Assembly (NCBI GenBank): GCA_004335835.1
Contig: RWJK01000907.1
Coordinates: 4,639-33,637 of the forward strand
DNA: 28,999 nt
Source: Scenedesmus sp. ARA3
Taxonomy: Eukaryota > Chlorophyta > Chlorophyceae > Sphaeropleales > Scenedesmaceae
Direction of reading: 5' to 3'
The notes under the pieces were generated by a model, which made no database searches, was not told the origin of the DNA, and saw only the letters and a list, made by a program, of their open reading frames with translations. Below are positions 21,395 through 28,999 of this stretch, one piece after another. The first letter of the stretch is position 1. Each line of letters opens with the position of its first letter. The position numbers and the translations under genes were made by a program.

Positions 21395-24127
21395 TGCTGC
21401 CGCAATCGGAGCCGCTGCGCAGCATGGTGCGTGCTGCTGCACACCGGCTGGGGCTAGATGGCGTGGCGGCTGCGCTGACGCCTCCGCAAGATCTGCTGGG
21501 ACACCTGCACCCTGCGTGAGTGCGGCGGCTGCATTCAAGTATCATAAAGCATGCCTTGCTGTGTCTTTTTTGTGCTATTGGGGCGGGATGCCGTGGCGGC
21601 TGCGCTGACGCCCCCTGCAACCGACCTATTAGGACACCCGCACCCTGCGTGAGTGGTGCAGCTGCAACTAGAGGTGCCTGTGCTGGCTTTGCTGTGTCGT
21701 CTGAGCTGTCGAGTTTCATTATTGCGCAGCGTCAGCAATGTCTGGTAGAAGCTCAAGGGCGTTGAGCACACGCTCTTCCAGGCAGCAAACTGTGGCGGCA
21801 GCATTGCGCCATCAGCTTCGCTGCTGCTGCCGCTGGGATGAGGGCTTTCATGATGTGAAGACCACGGCACGCTGATGTTGCAAGTAGCTGTCTTCATTGT
21901 GCCTGCAGCGATGTGGGCCTGTGTGAGCATGAGGAGGCGTGCCGGACCAGCTTTGTCAGCAGCCCTGCCGCAATGGTGGAGGCCTGGCGGCAGGGGCAGC
22001 TGCTGCTGGACGTGTTCCAGCCTGCCACCCTGGCTAGCTTTGCCTATGAGGTGCGGCTGACAAACAGTTACCAACTCGCAGCGGTGTCGTGATATGGCCT
22101 GTTTCTGTTGCTGCTGCTCCTGTTGCTGCTTCGTCTGCTGCTGCTGCTGTTGTTGCTGCTGTGCTTGCACCCTACTGCCCGTTCTTTGCATCTGCCTGTT
22201 CACATTGGGGCCTTACACGTGTTGGGGCTCTCAACGGTACTAAAGCAGTATCCTGCTGCTTCTGCTGCTGCTGCTGCCACTGCTGCTGCTGCTACTGCGC
22301 AATTTACGCCACCCAATGCTGCAGGCTGATGAGGCCAAGCCGCCCTACCCTGAGCTGTTCAGCCACTGCAGCCATGCCACGCAGGCGCACCCTGCAGGCA
22401 GCAGCAGCGTGGTGGCCAGCCTGGACAAGTTTGCCGCCAGCTTTGAGGCGCTCACTGGAGGCCTGTTTGAAAACGTTGACTGGTCAAACATGGTCGTGGC
22501 AGGTGAGGCCGCCTGTGACTGCTGTTGCAGGGGAGGCACGCCTATGAAGTACTACATCCAAACGGAACTTGGTGCTTGAAGTTTGTATAATAATAATTAT
22601 TAGAGTCTTCTTGTAAGCCATACCTCGTCATCGGCATCGGCAACCGCGCCCCGTACGGAGCGGAAACTACGACTATTATTGCCTCTCTATTGGTGAGGGG
22701 TAGACCACCCAGACCAGCAGGCTTGAAGTTTGTATGCTGTGTGAAGCGGTAAAAGCTGCTGCGTCTGTTTTGGACTTTCACAGGGGTGTTTGGGTAACGG
22801 CTCTAGAGCCACAGTGCTGTCTGCGCTTCTGCTTGTGGATGTGATTGCTGGGCCTGCGGCAGCAAGGTGGCATCATTGCATTGATCTACAGTGGGCTGTG
22901 CTGTGCCGTGCTGCTGGTGCTGTAGGTGGTGCGGTGATGGCGTGCCTGATGCGCCCTCCTGATATCAGGAGCTCCTGATCGCGATGCAGTGGCGGCAGCC
23001 AGCCACAGCAGTGAAGCTGGGCAGAAGCTGAGGAAAAGCTGGCTGGGGCCCAATGAGGTGTCATACCAGGTGAATTTGGTGTTACCATGCTGATCACCAC
23101 GTATGCGTGCACTGCCTTGCATGTATGTGCAATACAATACAATGCATGCATGTATGTGCATCATGCTTGCTCTTGTTTTGTTTCCTATGCTTCCGCACTC
23201 AATCGGCACCTGCCGTGCCTGCACGTTTTTCAACCTGCTGCACAATCCGGTGTCATCTGTTATCATTTTGAACCGCAGCGCGCCAGCGACCGCCCCTGGG
23301 GCATGCAGAAGAAGTTCTTGACAACTGCGACCAGTGGCTTTGGCGACAGTGACGTGGATGTGTTCTTCTGGGGGGTCAGCCCGGAAGCAGCAAGCGCCAA
23401 GCTGCAGCACCTACTGCAGCGCCTGCACGCCAACAGACACGCAGTGAGACCCATACTCGGCAGTCTGTTCTCACTGTGTTTGGGGTGCTTGGCTGCTGCC
23501 ATCTGGCAGCTCACGTCCTGCGGGCTGCATGTTGATTACTGAATTGCAAGCACTTCTTGGTGACCTGGCCAGCTGACATAACTGAACCGTTTGAATAACC
23601 CTGATCCCGTGGACCATGCCGTGATGCGCTTCCACCAATTCCTTGCTGTCGTCTACTTCCATATGGTGTTGTGACACGGAAGTTCATGACCCTCCACCTT
23701 CCGCTGCATTCTCTGCTGAGTGCAGCTTCAAAACGAGTCCATGGTGGTGCGTGGCGAGCACGCCGTGACAATCGTGACCGAAACATGCCACACCACCCCG
23801 GTGCATGTGCAGGTGTGTGGTGTCTGGGTTGCACAACTCACAGGGGGATCGAACGGATGTACAAAGAGATCTGTGCTTTTGAGGTTTTGATGGTGCAGGT
23901 TTGGGGTCTGTGGTGGTGGTAGGACACTGGCAGTGCAGCAGCGGGCGTGTCATTGCTTGTTGAGAGCACATGCCTTCCTTGGGTCCGTCATGTGCAGCAG
24001 GGACAAGCAATGCTCTGCTTCATCAGAATCAGCTGATTTGCACTGCAGGAGGAGAAACTTGGTTACCAACAGCATGGGCAGGGATTGCTGCCGCTCCAAG
24101 GAGTCTCAGTCACGATTAAAGTGCTGC

Positions 24128-24173
<46 letters not shown>

Positions 24174-27100
24174 GGTGCCGGTGCCCCAGGTGGTGCTGCG
24201 CATCTACAGCTGCCCTGCTGAGGTGCTCATGGGCTTTGACATAGACAGCTGCTGCGGCGCCTACGACGGCTCACGGTGCGCGGCAAAGAGGACAAGCACA
24301 TGTAGTGGCAGCTGGCAATCATTATGTGGGTTGCAGCAGCCTAGCCGACCTCCGCATTCAGCAGCTCATTCCAAATCAAGATGGCAAACGTGTCGGCCCT
24401 GCTGATGCAGAACGAGCTCACTGCGTGATGCTCCGCTGCTGCCACATGCACACAGGGTGTATGTGACATGGCGGAACGATGCGCAATTCGCATGAGTCAC
24501 TGCATACTCCTTAGCTGCTCTGTGCTGCTGGTGCTGCTGATGTCATGCTCTGTAGGGTGTACGTGACGCCGCGTGCGCGCCGTGCTCTGAACCGCCGCCA
24601 GAACCTGGCAGACCCCGGCCGGCTGAGCCCCAGCTACGAGTCCAGGCTGGCAAAGTGAGTGACCTGCTCTAAATGACCGACACGGTTTGACATCCAAACA
24701 AGACTGAATGGCTTGTATGCTTGTCTGGAGGGATTTTGTGTGAACCCTTCCACCAGCCTTTATTTCTGGTTTCATTTTTGGCTTCATATCTATCCTTGTT
24801 TGGATGGGGTTTCTGTGAAACCTTCCACCAGGCGTGTCTGGAGATAGCCTGTGAAACCTTCCATCAAGCTGCTTTTGATGTGCTCAACTGTGCGACAGTG
24901 TGGACACTGTATCACATGCACCGAACGATGGCCAGTGCCAAGCTTGTATGCTGTATGCCGCATGTGTCTATTTCTCTTGTATCACTTTGCTTTCTGGTGT
25001 GTGCAGGTATGCCCGGCGGGGCTTCCGCGTTGCTGTGCCTGGCTTCCCAGGGCGCTGCAGCATCGACAGCAGCATCTTTCTGAGGCCCTTCAGGGAGCTG
25101 ACGGTGAGTGTGAAGTTGCAGGCGCAGTTCAGCGTGAACTTCACCGTGGGGATCAGGTAGCTCATGGTGAACTGTTGTGCCTGGCTTCCCAGGGCGCTGC
25201 AGCATCGACAGCAGCATCTACCTGAAGCCCTTCAGGGAGCTGATGGTGGGGCGCTTTGAACCTGGGTTTGAACGTCACAGTGCAGTGTGACACAACTCCA
25301 CGGTATGAGTTTTCTGCTCGCATTATTGGTTCCCGAAACCCTTCAGGGAGCTGCAGGTGGTGCTGAAGTTGCCGGCCATAGTTGAACCTCAATGGAGCGT
25401 CAGTGTGTATAAGTGCAAGCTGTATGCTGTGCGTGGTGCTGGGCAGTTGGCGAACGATGCAAAGCGCTGCAGGTGGGATTGCACTTGTAAGGCTATTGTT
25501 GTTGCAATGCGGCTCCCAGTGGCACTGATGAGTTTGGCAGCTTAGCCTTCAACAGCCACCGCAGCAACATATGCGCTTGCAAGCCCAGACTCCACTCGGC
25601 TGACACCAGATCACCCACACGCTCGGCCGGCATGACGCGAGCATCGTTCACATCAGGATCATCTGTCCACGCGCACACTCATTTTCCCACCAACAAGTGG
25701 TCGTATGTATTTTTTTGATATTTTAGCAATTAATTTTAGCAATTATATTTCAAATTGTACAGTATATTTTACAGACGTATCATAATATATTTTCAAATTT
25801 ACCAGCTAAAACTTACAAGCTCGTGCTTGTGTGCTGCAGGGCCTGGCGCGCCTGCTGCGGCTGGAGCAGTCTTCAAAAGCCTGCGGCTTCCAACCAGGCT
25901 TCAGCGTGCAAGCCTCCCCAGACTGGCGGCGGCCCAGAAGGATCAGGGGCCTGCGGGGAGTGTTTGCAGGCGGTGCAGGTGCTGTTGAGGTCGACCTTGT
26001 CACTGCGCTGCAGCAGCAGGACGCAGAGGTAGAGGCGGCAGTGGCAGCTGCTGCAGCGGCCGCAGCGACAGCTGCAGCAGCACGGGAGGCTGCGGCCATG
26101 CGTGAGGCAGGAGGCGCGCCGGCAGCTGCACAGCCCACTGCTGCTGCTGCTGCTGCTGCTGCTCATCCGGCAGGGCTGCGTGCCACAGCAGAGGCCGCTC
26201 TGTCGCTCATAACAGAGCCAAACGTACGGCTGCGCATGCAGCATGCATTGACCTGGGCGCTTGCGGAATCGCCGGCTGGGGGCCCGATCGCTGCAGCGCT
26301 GCTGGCAGCTGCTGCAGCAGCTGGCCGCGCAGGCACTGCAGCTGCCGGGCCGGCGCTGTCAGCTGCAGCAGCTGCAGCTGCAGCAGCGGAAGCAGCAGGT
26401 AATGCACAGCCGAGTGACTGTAGCAGTGTGTGGCTGCCGAGGGATGCGAGTGCAGACCAGCTGCGCAGCGTACTGACAGGCAGGGCTAGTTTGTTGAGCA
26501 AGGTGAATGCGCCTGTGCCATATGTGTTTCAGATCTGTGAGTCCTACATGCCCTGGAAGAATCAGCCTATGCCTCCTACTGCTGCTGCTGCTGGTGCCGC
26601 GGCACCAGCAGATGTGTATGACCAGCTGCTAGGGCCCTTGCCAGATGACTTGCGCCAGCTGGCACAGCAGTTGGGCATGGGTCCAGCACCAGCAGCAGGG
26701 AATGGCTTGCTGCTGCTGAACCCAGGAGGGGGAGCTGAGCAGGGTCCGCGTCTTGCTATGCAGGTTTTTTTTTTGGTTACCAGGGGGGACGGAATCCTAC
26801 TGGCTCGCTACCACAGCACAATTGGGCAAGCCCAATTGTCGGGAGCGGGAGGCAATGCCTCACCAGCAGAACACGTCACAACACCCTATACCGGAGGTGC
26901 CCAGCGCCCGGACCAAAAAAAATAAGCGGGGGAGTTGAACCCCTATGCAGGGTTTAGGGCTGAATCATGGCGGTTTGATCTTACAGCACAATCCTGGCCC
27001 AGCAGGGGATGCAGCTGCAGCAGGAGCAGGTCCAGCGCCAGTTGGCAACATTGCAGCAGCAGGATGGGGTGCAGGCGTAGGAGTGCCAGGTTTACATTTG

Positions 27101-27208
27101 CCACCCCCTGCTGCTGTTGACGCTTTGAACAATGCAGCAGCAGCAGCAGCAGGCCTGCCTCCCCTGCCGCTAGGCCTGCAACAGCAGCTACTGCAGCCAC
27201 CTACTGTT

Positions 27209-27240
<32 letters not shown>

Positions 27241-27802
27241 TGGTGTGCATGGCTTGCTGCCTGGTGGTGGCGGTGCAGCTGAGGCTGCTGCACTTGCAGG
27301 CGTGCAGGAGCTGCTGCAGCTGAATGCAGCGCTTGCAGGGATGCTGCAAGGCGAGCGAGTAGCGCCAGGCTCAGCTGCTGCCAGCTGGCAGCCAAACTTT
27401 GCGGCTGCAGGGCTGGCGGCGGGCCTGCGGCAGCAGCAACAGCAGCCGTTAGCAGGGCCAGCAGCAGCCGCTGAAGGGTTCCCAGGAGCTCCAGCAGCAG
27501 CAGCAGCAGCAGCAGGCCCAGCAGCAGGTGGTGGGAACAACGCAGGGGGAGCACCCCTGCAGCAACAGCAGCAGCAGCAGTGGCCGTTATTCAATCCTAG
27601 TCTCGGTGATGTCAGCAACCACATTGTCGACGCGTCGCCGCTGCTGCAGCGCTACCCTGGCATGCGGCTGGGCGTGCCTGCCAGGCTGCAGGAGTGCTGG
27701 ATGATGGTCAACCCTGGGCGGCAGGGCAAGTTGACCGGCAGCTTCAACCCACTGCAGGACGTTGACTGGACAGCACAGGCGTACGGCGCTGCTGCACAGT
27801 AG
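19314..27802 (+). CDS. KCTD-like BTB protein with nucleotidyltransferase-like region and Ala/Gln-rich tail, about 15 exons
   Basis: Proposed exons: 19314-19431 (uncertain), 19780-19920, 20188-20388, 20693-20811, 21244-21515, 21909-22050, 22325-22502, 22926-23069, 23279-23443, 23726-23812, 24190-24275, 24556-24654, 25007-25103, 25840-26763, 26987-27802; about 1,200 residues. Order: Gln-rich coiled coil; a BTB/T1 domain as in KCTD proteins (LTFNVGGKYFQVGVSTLLHN, GSYFRGLL, FIDEDPEVFQLLINCIRYG); then WSNMVVAGGAVMACL and GFGDSDVDVFFWG, a GG...DxD pattern like nucleotidyltransferase folds; VVLRIYSCPAEVLMGFDIDS; RLAKYARRGFRVAVPGF; GLARLL; a low-complexity tail; and an ending PGRQGKLTGSFNPLQDVDW. The middle matches, from memory, uncharacterised proteins of algae, amoebae and fungi. 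KCTD domains often recruit CUL3 ligases, but no role is shown here. Exons 21244 and 22926 each contain one frame break. The exon 1 to 2 phase does not fit, so the 5' end is provisional. Confidence 0.75.
21094..21125. repeat. CTG tract in a BTB-gene intron
   Basis: About ten CTG units in intron 20812-21243. Confidence 0.85.
21351..21393 (+). repeat. CAG tract inside the BTB exon, site of a frame break
   Basis: About 14 AGC/CAG units. The BTB frame enters as serine codons (VHGSSS), while the conserved-looking continuation LLPQSEPLRSMV needs the other register. Confidence 0.85.
21461..21655 (+). repeat. Donor-side duplication at the end of exon 21515
   Basis: The exon end and donor (GTGGCGGCTGCGCTGACGCC ... 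CACCCTGC|GTGAGTG) recur 130 bp downstream at 21591-21655 with a few substitutions. The GTGAGTG donor is preserved. Confidence 0.85.
22574..22735. mobile_element. Small insertion with 15-bp target-site duplication, SINE-like
   Basis: GCTTGAAGTTTGTAT occurs perfectly at 22574-22588 and 22721-22735 and encloses 132 bp unlike the neighbouring DNA. Read on the minus strand the insert ends in an ATT-rich tail (AATAATTATTATT) against the duplication, the layout of a short retroposon. No tRNA-type A/B boxes are clear. It lies in the intron 22503-22925 of the BTB gene. A simple tandem duplication is the alternative. Confidence 0.45.
24128..24171. repeat. CTG tract just upstream of acceptor 24190
   Basis: About 14 CTG units (first two or three imperfect) ending 18 nt before the exon; the gap contains GCCGGTGCCGGTGCCCCAG. 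Confidence 0.88.
24454..24484 (+). repeat. Acceptor-side degenerate copy of exon start 24556
   Basis: AGGGTGTATGTGAC followed by diverged sequence repeats AGGGTGTACGTGAC at 24554, 100 bp upstream. The AG is kept. Confidence 0.6.
24728..24870. repeat. Three diverged copies of an about 37-bp intronic motif
   Basis: TGTGAA(A/C)CCTTCCA(C/T)CA occurs at about 24739, 24814 and 24850, each preceded by a related TGT(C/T)TGGA stretch. It lies inside intron 24655-25006 and does not touch a splice site. Confidence 0.7.
25041..25365 (+). repeat. Three-copy donor-side duplication at the end of exon 25103
   Basis: GGCTTCCCAGGGCGCTGCAG ... CCCTTCAGGGAGCTG at 25041-25103 recurs at 25183 (142 bp on, nearly identical across about 60 bp). 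Its 3' part recurs again at 25339 (111 bp further). Confidence 0.9.
25703..25818. other. AT-rich island in a BTB-gene intron
   Basis: A strongly AT-rich segment, unlike the rest of the window. It contains two 12-bp copies of TTTTAGCAATTA (25721-25732, 25734-25745) and two of TTTCAAATT. It ends close to the acceptor of exon 25840. Its origin is not identifiable from sequence alone. Confidence 0.7.
26764..26986 (+). other. Last intron of the BTB gene with nested inverted repeats
   Basis: A 223-nt intron (CAG|GTTTTT ... TTACAG|CAC). TTTTTTTTGGT at 26767-26777 is the reverse complement of ACCAAAAAAAA at 26912-26922. Inside is a hairpin CAATTGGGC-AA-GCCCAATTG at 26819-26838. ACAGCACAAT occurs at 26813 and again across the acceptor at 26983. 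If unspliced, the frame ends at TAA 26923. Confidence 0.6.
27202..27239 (+). repeat. GCA repeat coding alanine in the BTB-protein tail
   Basis: About 12 GCA codons in the last exon. Similar shorter runs lie at 27135-27150 and 27488-27513. Confidence 0.85.
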
Positions 27803-28270
27803 CTACTGTGCAGCAGCGAACAGTGCTCGAAGTATGGGACACGTGTATGGATGTACAGGGCTATGTCTCAGCAACAGGTTTAATGCTACAAGCATCCGGA
27901 ATGCTGGAGTCAGCTCCTGTTACAAGTGCCTGCTGGCAGATTGCAAGAGTGGGCCCTTGCGAGCAGGAGCCCTTGCAAGCTTGAGCAGCTCGTGTTGAGC
28001 CCTTGCCCTTGTGGTTTAGTGTAGCATAGGCGCATGTGAGCTGAATCCTCTATGGTTTAGCCAGCTTCCGCTACTGTGATGCGGCATGATTCATGTGTTG
28101 CAGCTACATGCTGCTGGTCTGAACAGTTCAGCCAAGTTGGTGCGGCGTGCCATGTCATACACTGCAGCAGCACACAGCCTGTTGAGCTGCCAGTCAAACG
28201 GTTTTGACATTATGCGACTGCCATCAGCGACTGGCCAAGGGTACTTGTAACGGCAAGTAACTCAAGATGG
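27803..28270 (+). other. Probable 3' UTR of the BTB gene
   Basis: T/G-rich non-coding stretch after the stop, ending near TGTAA at 28246-28250. After about 28270 the plus strand becomes A/C-rich, implying a convergent minus-strand gene. Confidence 0.5.
28246..28250 (+). terminator. Candidate TGTAA polyadenylation signal of the BTB gene
   Basis: TGTAA about 445 nt after the stop, at the edge of the composition switch. Confidence 0.4.
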
Positions 28271-28660
28271 GTCAATCATCCGCTTCATAACAGTTTCCGG
28301 TGAAACCTTGTTACACTTCAGAGGCGTCACATACACATTCTGCACACTGTCACACTGCAAAAACGTCAGGCCTGCACAGCACAGGCTGAACTTAACTGCC
28401 TCCAACATCCACTCAACACATCGTGCAGGGACTTCAGCTTGCTAGCTGCCAGCTGGCCTGCAGTGGAAACCCCAGCAATCTAGATGCTTTTCAAGCCCAC
28501 TCCACACATCGTGCATGTCACACCTTTTGCCAAAACTCCTGCACAGCACTGTACATATGTACAGATTCACAGCTCACAGTCCAGGTTAGGAGAATCTCCG
28601 CCTAGATCGCTCAAGGTCTCTGATCCCATACATGTTAGGACCCCCTCACCCTTACATCAC
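28271..28660. other. A/C-rich stretch, probably 3' part of a minus-strand gene
   Basis: No clear exon. A short motif around CACATCGTGCA occurs at about 28408 and 28497, 89 bp apart. Confidence 0.35.
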
Positions 28661-28666
28661 TCCAGG

Positions 28667-28999
28667 ATCTTCTCCTACATGATGTGGCAATGCTGCTGCT
28701 GCCGCCGCTGCTAGCCACCCTGAACCACGATGCCCCCCTGCTGCTGCTGCTGCTGCTGCTGCCTGCCTGCCTCACTGCAGGGTCTCGGTCTGCAAGGTAT
28801 GGCTGCGCTGCTGCAGCAAATGTGCTGCTGCCAGCAAACCTTAACCCCAGTAAACTCCTGCTGCTGGTCACCTCCTTCACTCCAGGATCTCCTCCTGTGC
28901 GATGTGGCTGCGCTGGTTGTCGTCCTTGGTGATGCGCCACAGCCACCGCTACCCTCCAAGATCCTGTCGCTGCTGTTGCTGCCGATCTCACTCCATGAT
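28667..28999. repeat. Tandem array of about 105-111 bp at the right edge
   Basis: TCACT(C/G)CA anchors recur at 28667, 28772, 28877 and 28988, followed by related GGATCT/GGTCTC and ATGTGGC/TATGGC strings. In minus sense they copy the end and donor of the exon 28881-28948. The array runs off the window. Confidence 0.75.
28881..28948 (-). CDS. Partial minus-strand exon, armadillo-like reading
   Basis: Between a TAG acceptor and a GTGAAG donor the minus strand reads RWLWRITKDDNQRSHIAQEE and then IL, ending in phase 2. The string resembles the middle of an armadillo repeat (L..IT.DD..R..IA..E.I). With 22 codons the family assignment is only suggestive. Two degenerate copies of its end, with stop codons, lie downstream in minus sense (towards 28667), and a partial match lies upstream at the window edge. 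The rest of the gene is outside the window or unrecognised. Confidence 0.35.

Noticed and set aside
22961..22985. 22-bp palindromic insertion as the cause of the exon 22926 frame break
   Set aside because: Dropping a single base restores a plausible protein through this stretch, so a one-base shift is simpler than an inserted palindrome.
26949..26959. AGGGTTTAGGG, resembling plant telomere repeats
   Set aside because: Only about one and a half units, inside an intron; too short to mean a telomeric insertion.
26897..26990. tRNA-like T-arm (GGGGTTCAACTCCCC on the minus strand) followed by a T run
   Set aside because: No matching 7-bp acceptor stem, no proper anticodon loop and no D-arm could be drawn. 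The T run is explained by the inverted repeat of the intron.

Overview
The window looks like nuclear DNA of a green alga (Chlorophyta, possibly a scenedesmacean or chlamydomonad relative). It is fairly GC-rich, crowded with CAG/CTG microsatellites, and its genes are cut into many short exons by GT-AG introns of roughly 150-750 nt. 3' UTRs are long and T/G-rich, and candidate polyadenylation signals are TGTAA. The taxon is inferred from style and protein content; there is no rRNA or organelle marker.

Layout, left to right. (1) 505-5102 (+): the C-terminal four fifths of the DNA polymerase epsilon B subunit (POLE2/DPB2), ten exons, open in one continuous frame. (2) 5444-8350 (+): a seven-exon, 234-residue Ser/Pro-rich protein with four S-M-P motifs, whose ends resemble a plant family of unknown function. 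(3) 8351-12954: two long UTR-like stretches facing each other, with a switch from T/G-rich to A/C-rich near 10.85 kb and a 30-unit CTG tract. (4) 12955-15237 (-): a five-exon, 205-residue secreted protein, Ala/Gly-rich and cysteine-free once mature. (5) 15238-17404: mostly unexplained, with one fairly convincing minus-strand terminal exon ending in an acidic tail. (6) 17405-18569 (+): a two-exon orphan with a basic N-terminus and a long polyalanine run. (7) 19314-27802 (+): a gene of about 15 exons encoding a coiled coil, a KCTD-like BTB domain, a nucleotidyltransferase-like region (GG...DSDVD) and a long Ala/Gln-rich tail. (8) 28881-28948 (-): one exon of a further gene with an armadillo-like reading, running off the right edge.

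The most unusual signal is shared by four genes. At about eleven exon edges, the last part of the intron plus the first part of the exon (or the exon end plus the start of the intron) is repeated in tandem with periods of about 100-143 bp. The complete exon joins to one copy. The extra copies lie on the intron side, often keep a splice site, and often have stops. Copies range from identical to barely recognisable, so the process looks repeated rather than a single event. Separately, CTG tracts often sit directly against 3' splice sites. No operon or multi-gene pathway is visible: the genes are independent eukaryotic units.
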